Source of the DNA: Mucilaginibacter gossypiicola
GTDB lineage: Bacteria; Bacteroidota; Bacteroidia; Sphingobacteriales; Sphingobacteriaceae
Reading direction: 5' to 3'
DNA length: 64,000 bases
NCBI RefSeq assembly: GCF_900110105.1
Contig: NZ_FOCL01000002.1
Span: forward strand, 186,001-250,000
Below are positions 26,005-37,467 of this stretch, one piece after another; the first letter of the stretch is position 1; each line of letters opens with the position of its first letter. Below the pieces are notes generated by a model, which did not search any database, was not told the origin of the DNA, and was given only the letters and a program-made list of their open reading frames with translations. The position numbers and the translations under genes were made by a program.

Positions 26005-26782
26005 AATGGATGTAATACACTATAACGAAAAGATGCTTCCAATGCAGGATTTGGAAACCATCGGTCTTGCATCAGGCGGCCAGTTGCTGCTCAATGTGGA
26101 TGATTTAAAAGCGCTATTATCAGGCCGGCGGACAGGTTTAATGCAGCTGCAAAATCTCGAAGCCGAGAACATTAAAATAAAATCAATGGATGCCAAAGTT
26201 TCCTTGAAGGCCGATGAAAGTGGCAAAATAAACCTATTAATACACCCTGTATATAAAAAGCCTGCCACGCCATCTTTCCTGGATGATAACGAGGCACAAA
26301 AACTCGAAAAAGGCGAAGTTGCTAACTATCTCAAAACTACCACTGATGATAAAGGCAATAAAAAAGAACTGTTGGTGGAGTACGATTCGGAAACCCGCGA
26401 GTTCATCATTTCGGATACGGAAAAGATCCTGGCACCTGATATGGTTAACCTCCAGTTTCTGACTGCTGCACAAAAAGAAAATTATCGCAAGGGCAAAGAA
26501 GTAACGTTGCCTGATAAAACTACGCTTGGCTTTTCAGCAACCGACACACATGGTATCCGGGCAAATAAGCTGGCATTGGTCGCCTCAATTTTAATCGATG
26601 GCGGTTTAACCTATGTGGTTTACAAAGGGTTAAATATGCTGTTTAATCAACAACGGAATGAAGTTGATGCTGCTAAGTTAAGTCCGGGTTATTATCATGC
26701 GGTTCAGGATGCTAATGAAAGTAAAAATCAGCACGTTCCCAACCAGGTCAATCGGACATATACCCGTGGCGGTTCACGGTAA
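25994..26782 (+). CDS. DUF4099/DUF3945-type mobile-element protein
   Basis: 262 residues. The segment LPMQDLETIGLASGGQLLLN, then DDLKALLSGRRTGLMQLQNL, is the DUF4099 pattern. It is followed by a region like DUF3945 (EYDSETREFIISDTEKILAP, QKENYRKGKEVTL) and a C-terminal hydrophobic stretch (LALVASILIDGGLTYVVYKG). These proteins are common on Bacteroidota ICEs, with no known biochemical role. It overlaps ardC by 11 bases and the next gene by 1. Confidence 0.7.
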   Translation: MADKMDVIHYNEKMLPMQDLETIGLASGGQLLLNVDDLKALLSGRRTGLMQLQNLEAENIKIKSMDAKVSLKADESGKINLLIHPVYKKPATPSFLDDNEAQKLEKGEVANYLKTTTDDKGNKKELLVEYDSETREFIISDTEKILAPDMVNLQFLTAAQKENYRKGKEVTLPDKTTLGFSATDTHGIRANKLALVASILIDGGLTYVVYKGLNMLFNQQRNEVDAAKLSPGYYHAVQDANESKNQHVPNQVNRTYTRGGSR

Positions 26783-27375
26783 TGATTGATTATTTGACAA
26801 AATTGGGGGTTCCTCCAATAATTCAGGAATTTTTTGCTGCTGAGGAACCCTTCTTTGACTTCGGGGATCAACAGGAACATTTCAGTGAGGCGATACACCG
26901 CGTGCCCGCAACCAGGAATCTATGGACTGCGGGAAATCAGTTTGCAAGACAGGTAATCATCACTTTTTCCGCTTTGGAAGCTGTTGCATTCTTAACCCTG
27001 AATCAAGCGAACTATCAAAACTTCAATGAACTGCTTTTTATAGCAACGGGTGCAAGAATAAGTGATAGGCAGCTCAAATGGGTGCGCTTGAACCTAAAAG
27101 GCCGTGAATTTACGCTGGCGTTTGGCAATGAGTTGATTGGCAGAATCACCGACATCAAAGTGGCGGCCACAATCAGGAACAAACCGGTAAGGCTATACGT
27201 TCAGGCCGGTAAGGTTATTGCCCGGCTGAAAGAGCAAACAGCGGTTTTTGAAGAAGAAAAACTAAGCCTGTATGCTTTTGAAACCAGGCTTGGCATCCGG
27301 ACAATGATCCGAACCTGTAAACCATTGAATCAACTTACCTTTTTAGACCAATTAAAATATGACTCATCAAGATGA
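26782..27375 (+). CDS. Uncharacterised protein of the conjugation region
   Basis: 197 residues, soluble. The start reads like the N-terminus of DNA-metabolism proteins of mobile elements (YLTKLGVPPIIQEFFAAEEP), but no toprim or helicase motif follows. The start codon shares a base with the previous stop and the 3' end overlaps the next gene by 17 bases, so it is translated as part of the operon. Function unknown. Confidence 0.55.
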   Translation: MIDYLTKLGVPPIIQEFFAAEEPFFDFGDQQEHFSEAIHRVPATRNLWTAGNQFARQVIITFSALEAVAFLTLNQANYQNFNELLFIATGARISDRQLKWVRLNLKGREFTLAFGNELIGRITDIKVAATIRNKPVRLYVQAGKVIARLKEQTAVFEEEKLSLYAFETRLGIRTMIRTCKPLNQLTFLDQLKYDSSR

Positions 27376-27817
27376 TATCAAGCTTAAACCATCGGTTATT
27401 TTTGCTTTTATAAAGGTATTGCCTTTGCTGGCCTTGGCATTGACCTTTTTGTTTTTAGCCTGGCAGCTGTCCGCATACTTCATTGTATTTAGTTTAGCTT
27501 TTACGGGCCTGGCGTGGTACCGCGTCCTTTATCTTAGAAATTATGAATATTTGATCGGTAAAGAATATATACGGATCAGCAGGGGAATTTTTTTTAAGCG
27601 GATCGATCAGGTAGAGATGTACAGAATTAAGGATTACATTATTACCCAATCATTTATCCTCCAAATCTTTCGCTTGATGGACGTCACATTGAAAAGTACC
27701 GACATTGAGAATCCAGTAATCCAGCTACGGGGGATCTCGTTATCAGATATTATTGAAACCATCAGGGAGCGCGTACAGGATGCGAGGAAAATTAACAAAA
27801 TCATAGAGTTGAATTGA
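27359..27817 (+). CDS. Membrane protein with bacterial PH domain (YdbS-like)
   Basis: 152 residues. Two membrane segments (VLPLLALALTFLFLAWQL; YFIVFSLAFTGLAWYRVLY) are followed by a PH-like beta domain (YEYLIGKEYIRISRGIFFKR, IDQVEMYRIKDYIITQSFI) with the usual 'r-g-f-rk-d-ie-y-ki-di' order. PH-domain membrane proteins of this kind are of unknown function. It is the last gene of the overlapping tra operon. Confidence 0.7.
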   Translation: MTHQDDIKLKPSVIFAFIKVLPLLALALTFLFLAWQLSAYFIVFSLAFTGLAWYRVLYLRNYEYLIGKEYIRISRGIFFKRIDQVEMYRIKDYIITQSFILQIFRLMDVTLKSTDIENPVIQLRGISLSDIIETIRERVQDARKINKIIELN

Positions 27818-27904
27818 AATTCCCGGGATGTCCCATTTTTCAAAATGCTGTACTTTATCTTTACGAAAATGCAAACTTTATCATGATAAATTGTCAAAAA
27901 AGGC

Positions 27905-27935
27905 TTGATTAAAACTAAGTTTTTTAGTAACTTTA
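27905..27935 (+). promoter_or_regulatory. Candidate Bacteroidota-type promoter
   Basis: TTG (27905-27907) is followed after 20 bases by TAACTTTA (27928-27935), close to the TTTG / TAnnTTTG elements of the Bacteroidota housekeeping sigma factor. It lies 17 bases before the start at 27952. Confidence 0.4.
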
Positions 27936-27951
27936 AATTCACTTTAACACC

Positions 27952-28257
27952 ATGAAAGCTATCGTCAGAAATTTTCTGCTTGCCTGCCTGATCTCCACTT
28001 TCGCCTTTTTTGGTATTTTGGGAGCAAGCAATGCGCATCAAAAGTTAGATGCAAAATTACCGGTGAAAGAACGTGTCATCAGGAATGCCGAAGTCAGAAA
28101 ACAAACATTTACTTTGTTTGGTGTTATAGGATTAACATGGGTGCTATGCTTCTGGCGTTGTGGTGTGATCAATCGGAAGCTTAATGAAGAACGTTTATAT
28201 AGACAGCGTTTCAATGAATATATGAGAAGCAATGTTTTTCACCGCCAATATCATTGA
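27952..28257 (+). CDS. Small two-pass membrane protein
   Basis: 101 residues with two hydrophobic segments (FLLACLISTFAFFGILGAS and LFGVIGLTWVLCFWRCGVI) around a charged loop and a basic C-terminus. It has its own promoter-like sequence 134 bases after the PH-domain gene. No family recognised. Confidence 0.55.
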   Translation: MKAIVRNFLLACLISTFAFFGILGASNAHQKLDAKLPVKERVIRNAEVRKQTFTLFGVIGLTWVLCFWRCGVINRKLNEERLYRQRFNEYMRSNVFHRQYH

Positions 28258-28287
28258 TTACCTTAATGTTTTTTATTTTGCAAGTTC

Positions 28288-28312
28288 TAAAGCGGATACC
28301 TTAACCGCTTTA
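28288..28312 (+). terminator. Possible terminator after the conjugation region
   Basis: TAAAGCGG (28288-28295) pairs with CCGCTTTA (28305-28312) around a 9-base loop. The downstream sequence TTGTG is only weakly T-rich, so efficiency is uncertain. Confidence 0.4.
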
Positions 28313-28418
28313 TTGTGATAAGGTTCCTCTAAAAATAAACTCAAAAAGACGCCAGATAAGCATGTCATTATAAAAAATGTGATAAATTGGGCTATATCAA
28401 TCATTTAAGCGCAAGATC

Positions 28419-29690
28419 ATGAAATTTTATACCTGTTATTTTATACTTGTTTTACTTCCCTGGCTTTCTTTCGCACAATTAAAACCACACCTTTTAATAC
28501 TTACTGACGTTACCATAATTGATGCCGGGCATCCGGTACCATCGACTCATCAGACTGTTGTTATTACGAATGGGCGAATTGCCGGGGTTTTTCCGACAGG
28601 AACTACAGCGCTCCCCGATTCTGCTGTTGTCATTAATTTAAAAGGGAAATATTTGCTGCCTGGTTTGATCGACAGCCATGTGCATATGGCTACCGACCCG
28701 GGCGGTACTGATAACCGAGCCCATACTTTAGAAGTATTAAGGCAGATGCTTTATAGTGGTATAACAACAGTTCGGGATATGGCTGGCGACGCAAGGATAT
28801 TAGCCGAACTTGCCCGCGATGCTGGTGAAGGTGAATTTACGTCACCTGGAATTTACTATTCTGCATTGATGGCGGGACCCCCATTTTTTAGTGATCCAAG
28901 AACACAATCATCAACAAAAGGTGGTATGCCCGGTAATATGCCCTATATGAAAGCCGTAACAGATACGACTAACCTGGTGTTGGCGGTAGCGGAAGCCAGG
29001 GGTTGCGGTGCCAGTGGCATTAAGTTATACGCAGATCTTTCCGCTGCTTTAGCTAGGAAAATTATAACTGAAGCAAAAAGACAAAACATCCCCGTGTGGT
29101 CGCACGCTTGGTTGCAGGGTGCAAAGCCTTCCGACCTTGTTAACGGCGGCTGCATTTCAATTTCCCACGCGCCGCTGCTCATTTATGAAAAAGTAGAAAA
29201 GGTGCCTGATTATTGGAAGAAAGGCCACCATGACGCTGCTTTCTGGGATAAATCAGTACCTGCGCTGGATGAGTTGTTTGATGAGATGAAACAACATCAC
29301 ACCGTATTCGACGCAACGCTACTGACTTATAAAAAATGGGCTGATAGTGACACCTCTATGCAATGGGACTATGAGATCGCCAAACGTATTACTACTCGTG
29401 CCTATAAAGCAGGCGTTACTATTTGTGCAGGCACGGACGATGATCAGGAACAATTCGTACAGGAAGAGATGCGTTTGCTGGTAACCGATGCCGGGTTCAG
29501 CCCATTTGACGCTATCGTAGCGGCAACAAAAAATAGCGCAGCTGCAATTCACCTGAATGGAGTTAAAGGAAGTATAAGTACCGGTATGGATGCAGATATA
29601 CTCGTGCTTTCAAGCAACCCGCTAAGCAATATAGATAATATCAAATCGGTCGAGATGGTAATTAAAGGAGGTAGGGTCTACCAGAAATAA
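28419..29690 (+). CDS. Secreted amidohydrolase (imidazolonepropionase/prolidase-like)
   Basis: 423 residues with a signal peptide (ending WLSFAQ). This is the metal-dependent amidohydrolase fold: a metal-binding HxH in LIDSHVHMATD at about residue 85, further ligands around PVWSHAW and ISISHAP, and the late aspartate in ICAGTDDDQEQ. The C-terminal beta part (GSISTGMDADILVLSSNPL) is typical of the Amidohydro_1 superfamily. The likely substrates are cyclic amides or dipeptides; which one is unknown. It follows the tra operon and precedes the IS element. Confidence 0.85.
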   Translation: MKFYTCYFILVLLPWLSFAQLKPHLLILTDVTIIDAGHPVPSTHQTVVITNGRIAGVFPTGTTALPDSAVVINLKGKYLLPGLIDSHVHMATDPGGTDNRAHTLEVLRQMLYSGITTVRDMAGDARILAELARDAGEGEFTSPGIYYSALMAGPPFFSDPRTQSSTKGGMPGNMPYMKAVTDTTNLVLAVAEARGCGASGIKLYADLSAALARKIITEAKRQNIPVWSHAWLQGAKPSDLVNGGCISISHAPLLIYEKVEKVPDYWKKGHHDAAFWDKSVPALDELFDEMKQHHTVFDATLLTYKKWADSDTSMQWDYEIAKRITTRAYKAGVTICAGTDDDQEQFVQEEMRLLVTDAGFSPFDAIVAATKNSAAAIHLNGVKGSISTGMDADILVLSSNPLSNIDNIKSVEMVIKGGRVYQK

Positions 29691-29757
29691 CTTTTCCCGC
29701 TACTAACCGTACGCTGATACTGTAAAAAATAAGTTTCCTCTGCGTTCTCATGGAACA

Positions 29758-31126
29758 AGCCTGGGTGCTATCTACAGTTCTGGCAGCTTAGGTTTCAGAC
29801 TCTTTATTCTATTACCTTTTCCGTCCTTTTAGTTAGTTTAAATATTATCAGTTTGCGGACATGATAGTTTTGCGGCATGATACAACGCTGATTTTGCCTG
29901 TAAGTCCACAAAATGAGCAATACCTTTTTCCTGATATGCAGTTAATGTTTCCAGTCTTTTATACACCACCTTAAGTAATCTTCTTGCGACAGCGACAATG
30001 GCTTTTTGCGCTTTCATACGTTTACGTAGCTTATCAAATAAGGCGTGCCAGTAAGAATCTTTCATGCGAACCGCAGCCCATGCCGCGCCAACAATGGCAA
30101 CTCTTAAATAAGTGTTGCCCTTTTTAATTGCAGTGTTTTTGCGTTTACCTGCACTTTCGTTATTACCCGGCGCGATACCGCACCACGCAGTAAAGTGATC
30201 CGCCGTTGGAAATCGGCTCATGTCTTTTCCAGCCTCGCTGATAATGATTTCTGCTGATTTGATACCTATACCACTGATGCTATCAAGACATTCAAAAGCT
30301 TGTGCATAATGCTCACTGATGATTTCAGTAATTGATTTGTCTAAAAAGTCGACCTGCTTTTGCACATGATCATAATCTTCCAATAACATCTGTAGTTGGG
30401 TTTGGTGATAGGCTTGAAGTGTACCATCCAAAGCTTTAACTAATTGGTCTTTCTTTTTGATTACTTTACCTCTGGCGCAATTCAGCAGTTGTTCCTGATC
30501 TGTAACTCCTTTGGCCAATAGTCGTATCATATCCATTGCCGATAAAGTATGTATGGAACTAATGACAGAACGAAGTTTGATATTATTGCTTTCCAATATC
30601 TTAAGCAAGCGGTTCCGTATTCGGTTGAGTTGCCAAGTGTAGAATAAGCGATTCCGGCAATAATCTCTGATAATCCGTTGTGTATTGTCTGGCATAAAGC
30701 TTGGCCTTACTAACCCGTGCAATAACAACGTACAAAGCCACTTAGCATCTTTGCGATCAGTTTTGCGCTTCGGCATCTGCTTGATATGAACTGGATTCGC
30801 CACAATGACTTCAATATTGGCTTCAGTAAGTATAGCGTATAAACTCATCCAATAAATGCCAGTGCTTTCCATCAGACAATGATGAATATCATTCTCCTGC
30901 AGCCAGTCTCTGATCTCTTTGAGTTCACAGGTGTAAGTACCAAATTCCCTAAATTCTTGATTGCTGCCATCTTTACCGGAAATAAAGCCAACGATCTTGT
31001 CTTTGTGCATGTCCAAACCACAGGCTTTATCTAATTGAGGCATAATGTTTACATCTTCAATTACTTGCTGTTTCATAAATATCCTCCGTTAGTTATCTAT
31101 GCAATACATTTTTATGAGCCTGGGTG
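29758..31126 (-). mobile_element. IS110-family insertion sequence
   Basis: The transposase gene is bracketed by the 10-base direct repeat AGCCTGGGTG (29758-29767 and 31117-31126). IS110 elements lack classical terminal inverted repeats, so the ends are only a proposal. With these ends the non-coding flanks are only about 70 and 40 bases, short for a bridge RNA, and the true left end may lie further out, towards the amidohydrolase stop at 29690. A rho-independent terminator at 31152 may originally have belonged to the amidohydrolase gene. Confidence 0.5.
29838..31076 (-). CDS. IS110-family transposase
   Basis: 412 residues. The N-terminal DEDD RuvC-like domain shows D (CGLDMHKDKIVGF), E (CLMESTGIYWMSL) and the D-D pair (KRKTDRKDAKWL). 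The C-terminal Transposase_20 part carries a helix-hairpin-helix (LDSISGIGIKSAEIIISEAG) and the catalytic serine region APGNNESAGKRK. The gene is full length and intact. A GGAGG Shine-Dalgarno sequence lies 5-6 bases before the start. IS110 enzymes use a bridge RNA to choose target and donor sites. Confidence 0.93.
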   Translation of the reverse strand: MKQQVIEDVNIMPQLDKACGLDMHKDKIVGFISGKDGSNQEFREFGTYTCELKEIRDWLQENDIHHCLMESTGIYWMSLYAILTEANIEVIVANPVHIKQMPKRKTDRKDAKWLCTLLLHGLVRPSFMPDNTQRIIRDYCRNRLFYTWQLNRIRNRLLKILESNNIKLRSVISSIHTLSAMDMIRLLAKGVTDQEQLLNCARGKVIKKKDQLVKALDGTLQAYHQTQLQMLLEDYDHVQKQVDFLDKSITEIISEHYAQAFECLDSISGIGIKSAEIIISEAGKDMSRFPTADHFTAWCGIAPGNNESAGKRKNTAIKKGNTYLRVAIVGAAWAAVRMKDSYWHALFDKLRKRMKAQKAIVAVARRLLKVVYKRLETLTAYQEKGIAHFVDLQAKSALYHAAKLSCPQTDNI

Positions 31127-31151
31127 TTTTTCAAATCATAATACTTAGGTT

Positions 31152-31188
31152 AAAGCCCCCTTGCAGCGAGTGCGAGGGGGCTTTTTTT
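31152..31188 (+). terminator. Intrinsic terminator
   Basis: AAAGCCCCCT (31152-31161) pairs with AGGGGGCTTT (31175-31184), followed by a T tract (31182-31188). The nearest upstream gene on this strand is the amidohydrolase, now separated by the IS element, which suggests the IS inserted between that gene and its terminator. Confidence 0.8.
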
Positions 31189-31248
31189 GTGGTCAAATTT
31201 TATTGATTGCTGTTGTTATTAAACTGCGATATCATATACCTTAGCTTT

Positions 31249-31809
31249 ATGTTAACGCCGATACATCTCGAAAAAGAAACCTTAACTATCCAATCTTTTG
31301 AAGCCCTTGATTTTCAGCGTTGGTCGGAGATGGTGGAAGATGTTTACGCTTTACTTTCCGATAACCAGGCTTTAAAGTATTTGCCATTTAAACGGCTCCA
31401 TTCAGTCAATGACGCTGATTTATGGTTAAAAAACGCATTGATCAGCCTTCATTGCGGACGTAAGTATCTGCATTTTATTCGCACGAAAAGTAATGGGCGA
31501 ATTATCGGGTTTATTGATATCATCTCACCCGGCCTGGCCAAAGAACATTATCAACTTCAGCAATATCCTTATTTTATCGAGTTTTGTATCAAAACCGAAT
31601 ATTCCCAAAAAAAGTTAATGTCTTCATTACTTCCGGATTTTCTGGACTCGCTGCGGAATCAGCAAGTTGGCGAAATAGCAGCAGTAATTAATCGCCAAAA
31701 TATCGCTGCAAAAAAGTTACTCGCTCGTTCGGGCTTTACCTATTGCAAGTTATTCGATGTAGGCCAGGATATTTATCAATTTTCCGCAGGGCAGGTTAAA
31801 GTAGCTTGA
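31249..31809 (+). CDS. GNAT family N-acetyltransferase
   Basis: 186 residues of the RimJ/RimL-like GNAT type: LHFIRTKSNGRIIGFIDIIS forms the central strands, PYFIEFCIKTEYSQKKLMSS the acetyl-CoA-binding motif A region and VINRQNIAAKKLLARSGFTY the typical C-terminal motif. Substrate unknown. The ATG at 31249 fits the domain start. It lies alone after a terminator. Confidence 0.8.
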   Translation: MLTPIHLEKETLTIQSFEALDFQRWSEMVEDVYALLSDNQALKYLPFKRLHSVNDADLWLKNALISLHCGRKYLHFIRTKSNGRIIGFIDIISPGLAKEHYQLQQYPYFIEFCIKTEYSQKKLMSSLLPDFLDSLRNQQVGEIAAVINRQNIAAKKLLARSGFTYCKLFDVGQDIYQFSAGQVKVA

Positions 31810-31857
31810 TTTGTGTTAAATGCTTTAACGATAATAAGTTCAACTGCTCATTCGTCG

Positions 31858-31888
31858 TTTAAAATTATTTAGTTATTTTCTAAATTTG
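31858..31888 (+). promoter_or_regulatory. Candidate promoter for the gene at 31909
   Basis: TTTA (31858-31861) and, 19 bases later, TAAATTTG (31881-31888) match the Bacteroidota promoter form TTTG / TAnnTTTG with good spacing. It lies 20 bases before the start at 31909 and would drive the first genes of the repair island. Confidence 0.5.
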
Positions 31889-31908
31889 AATAAACCAAAT
31901 GAAAAACT

Positions 31909-32349
31909 ATGGGCTTTTTTTCATTTATCTCCAAATTGCTGGGTATCGGCCGGCACTGGAATGGTTCTCCGGAACAGTATTTGGCTATGGTACAATACAT
32001 GGCGAAAAAGAATAACCCTAATTTTACGCTTCAGGAATTTCTGCAATGGGGTGAAGTCATGCAAAAAGTAATGAAGGTGAATTTGAAACCATATAAAGAC
32101 TTCAGAGAGTTGCTTGAAAAAGGTGATCCTGATTATTCTATGGTAGAAAAGCTGGATGGAAAATTATCCGAGCTGAATAAACGACGGGAACTTAAACAGG
32201 CGATTTATGGTCCGAATGCAAGGCTTGGCGATGATGATGTGATGAATAGCAATTCCAAAAGTGCCATTGAGGCTCGCAATATGGTCAAAGACCTTTCTCA
32301 ACATGTTCGGTTTTCGGATGACGATCAGAAGATAATTGACGATATGTGA
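31909..32349 (+). CDS. Uncharacterised protein
   Basis: 146 residues, no signal peptide, mostly helical and charged, with a hydrophobic N-terminus MGFFSFISKLLGIG that may be an amphipathic membrane helix. No family recognised. It stands first in the same direction as the small gene and SRAP gene that follow, 94 bases away. Confidence 0.5.
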   Translation: MGFFSFISKLLGIGRHWNGSPEQYLAMVQYMAKKNNPNFTLQEFLQWGEVMQKVMKVNLKPYKDFRELLEKGDPDYSMVEKLDGKLSELNKRRELKQAIYGPNARLGDDDVMNSNSKSAIEARNMVKDLSQHVRFSDDDQKIIDDM

Positions 32350-32443
32350 GTGGCCTTTCTTCGGTTTAAACCGATCCGAATAACCCGCTTCCTTAGTTTA
32401 CTGGTTGTTGTTCATCGTAAAATTGATTAATTTTATTCTGGAT

Positions 32444-32692
32444 ATGGAACAAGCGTTCGAGATCGACTATGATGGATTGCCTGCTCAGGTCAGTGAACAC
32501 CATTTGGAAGATATGCGCGTTTTCCGGATAGTATTTAGCGACAAGCGGAAACCCCTGATTGTCACTGTGGCAGAGAAGCCAGGCGGAAAAAAATGGTGGA
32601 CATCAGTGCCGCAAGGCCGGCAGCAAGAAGCCGAAGAAGTTGGCAAACTAATTGCGGATTATATCCGTGCAAGAAGAAAGGAAAAAGGATAA
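32444..32692 (+). CDS. Small protein co-transcribed with the SRAP gene
   Basis: 82 residues. It is a compact alpha/beta protein with MEQAFEIDYDGLPAQVSEHH at the start and the pattern WTSVPQGRQQEAEEVGKLIA near the end. The stop is 2 bases from the SRAP start, so the two are almost certainly made together. A role in DNA damage handling is suggested only by context. Confidence 0.6.
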   Translation: MEQAFEIDYDGLPAQVSEHHLEDMRVFRIVFSDKRKPLIVTVAEKPGGKKWWTSVPQGRQQEAEEVGKLIADYIRARRKEKG

Positions 32693-32694
32693 CC

Positions 32695-33603
32695 ATGTGC
32701 TACTACAATGGACAAAAAGTAACAAGAGCGGAATTCATTAAACTGAAATCGCTTGAAAAGGCAGTAAGCAAATACAACTTCCTCAACGTTGGAGTGCATA
32801 ACGGCTTCAATTATGCGCCTTGCGCCATATTAGTGCCCACGGAAAATGGTAAAGATTTCGAGATCGTGCAGGCGGAATGGGGCTATGTGCCCGGATTTAT
32901 TAAAACGCGTGCGGAGGCTAATATCTTTCGGGCTAAATACATTACACTTAATTTTAAGTCAGAGAACCTGTTTATTAAGGAGGATGGCAAACGCTCTATG
33001 TGGGCCGACGCTGCCAAGAACCGCCGGTGCCTCGTGCTTTCTACCGGTATTGTTGAATCTCGGCATATCCCGAAGATTGGCAAGAAAGGTCAGGAGTTAA
33101 AGGAAACCATCAAATACGCCTATAATATACAGGTCAAAGGTCAGGATTACTTTTTCATGCCGGGGCTATACAACGAGTGGCTGGACCCTGAGACAGCCCA
33201 GTTCGTCAATACAGTTGCCATTGGTATTACCAAAGCGAATGAGCTGATGAAACAGATACATAACACGAAGCTACGGATGCCGACAATTTTAACGGAAGAC
33301 CTCGCCTGGGAATGGCTGATGGAGAAACCCGGTGAGGATCGGCTGCAGCAAATTGCCCGGACCCAGATTCCTTCTCGTTTAATGGAATACTGTACAATCG
33401 ACCCCGATTATCGGAAAACACTAGAGGCAACTCCACGCGATTTTCCGGATCTCGCTCCGCTTAATTCTATTTATTTATACCGCGAAGAACTGGAATTTGA
33501 TCACTGGCCGGCGCCGGCATTTGAGCCGGAACCTCCGTCGGAGGCAGTGATTAACGAACAAACTGTATTGGCTGGGCGACCGGGAAACTTAACTTTGTTT
33601 TAA
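32695..33603 (+). CDS. SOS response-associated peptidase family protein (SRAP/YedK, HMCES-like)
   Basis: 302 residues. SRAP proteins crosslink to abasic sites in single-stranded DNA through the N-terminal cysteine. The mature N-terminus would be C2 (MCYYNGQ), and the other active-site residues are visible: N76 (AEANIFRA), E121 (TGIVESRH) and H189 (LMKQIHNTKLRMP). The C-terminus is about 60 residues longer than in YedK. The ATG at 32695 is required to place the cysteine at position 2. It is the first clear repair gene of the island. Confidence 0.9.
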   Translation: MCYYNGQKVTRAEFIKLKSLEKAVSKYNFLNVGVHNGFNYAPCAILVPTENGKDFEIVQAEWGYVPGFIKTRAEANIFRAKYITLNFKSENLFIKEDGKRSMWADAAKNRRCLVLSTGIVESRHIPKIGKKGQELKETIKYAYNIQVKGQDYFFMPGLYNEWLDPETAQFVNTVAIGITKANELMKQIHNTKLRMPTILTEDLAWEWLMEKPGEDRLQQIARTQIPSRLMEYCTIDPDYRKTLEATPRDFPDLAPLNSIYLYREELEFDHWPAPAFEPEPPSEAVINEQTVLAGRPGNLTLF

Positions 33604-33622
33604 ACGGCCTTCCACTAATTGC

Positions 33623-34228
33623 CTAACGATCTATTTTGACCGTAGTGGTATAACCGCTTTCAAATGTCAGGTTCACTACGCGTTCGCCCTTTGGAAGAGT
33701 GCGGTGAATAACATTGCGTGGAATATTGAATAATTGGTTGGGGGTGAGTTCTACCGTGTCATTTTCCATCTCAATGATCAACGTGCCTTCTAAAACTAGA
33801 AAACACTCATCCGAATCAGGATGCAGGTGCCAGAAATAAGGTTCGGTCATCACTGCCAAACGCACCACATGATCATTTGTTAAAGCGACCGGCAAATTTT
33901 TGTAAGCTTGTGTGGTCGCTGCTTCACTGAAGAGATCAATCACTTTTAAATTCTCGGTACTGATTCCCGGAATATCAAAATCATTCTCTACTGTGCTGTT
34001 AAGCGCATCTCCTTCATCTTCTCCTGCCAGCCAAACCTCTTTGATATAGCCGCAGAAAATGTCAAAATGCTGCCTGGCAAAGGCGATCTTTTCCTCCCAC
34101 TCGTCATCATTATCCATCTCGCACTGGTTGTAAAAAGAATTAATTACCATGTCCTGCATGGCCGGGTCACCTTGATGCACATTTACAGTATCTAAATAAT
34201 CATGTAATTTTTGTTCATCTGCCGTCAT
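33623..34228 (-). CDS. Cupin-domain protein at the end of the imu operon
   Basis: 201 residues. The N-terminal half is helical and acidic. The C-terminal half is a cupin with the metal-binding pattern YFWHLHPDSDECFLVLEGTL followed by FNIPRNVIHRTLP. It lies 26 bases after the dnaE2 stop on the same strand and is probably co-transcribed with the mutasome. A cupin is not a usual part of that system, so its role is unknown. Confidence 0.75.
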   Translation of the reverse strand: MTADEQKLHDYLDTVNVHQGDPAMQDMVINSFYNQCEMDNDDEWEEKIAFARQHFDIFCGYIKEVWLAGEDEGDALNSTVENDFDIPGISTENLKVIDLFSEAATTQAYKNLPVALTNDHVVRLAVMTEPYFWHLHPDSDECFLVLEGTLIIEMENDTVELTPNQLFNIPRNVIHRTLPKGERVVNLTFESGYTTTVKIDR

Positions 34229-34254
34229 AGGGTAAAAGTAATTAATAGCCCGCT

Positions 34255-37463
<3,209 letters not shown>

Positions 37464-37467
<4 letters not shown>

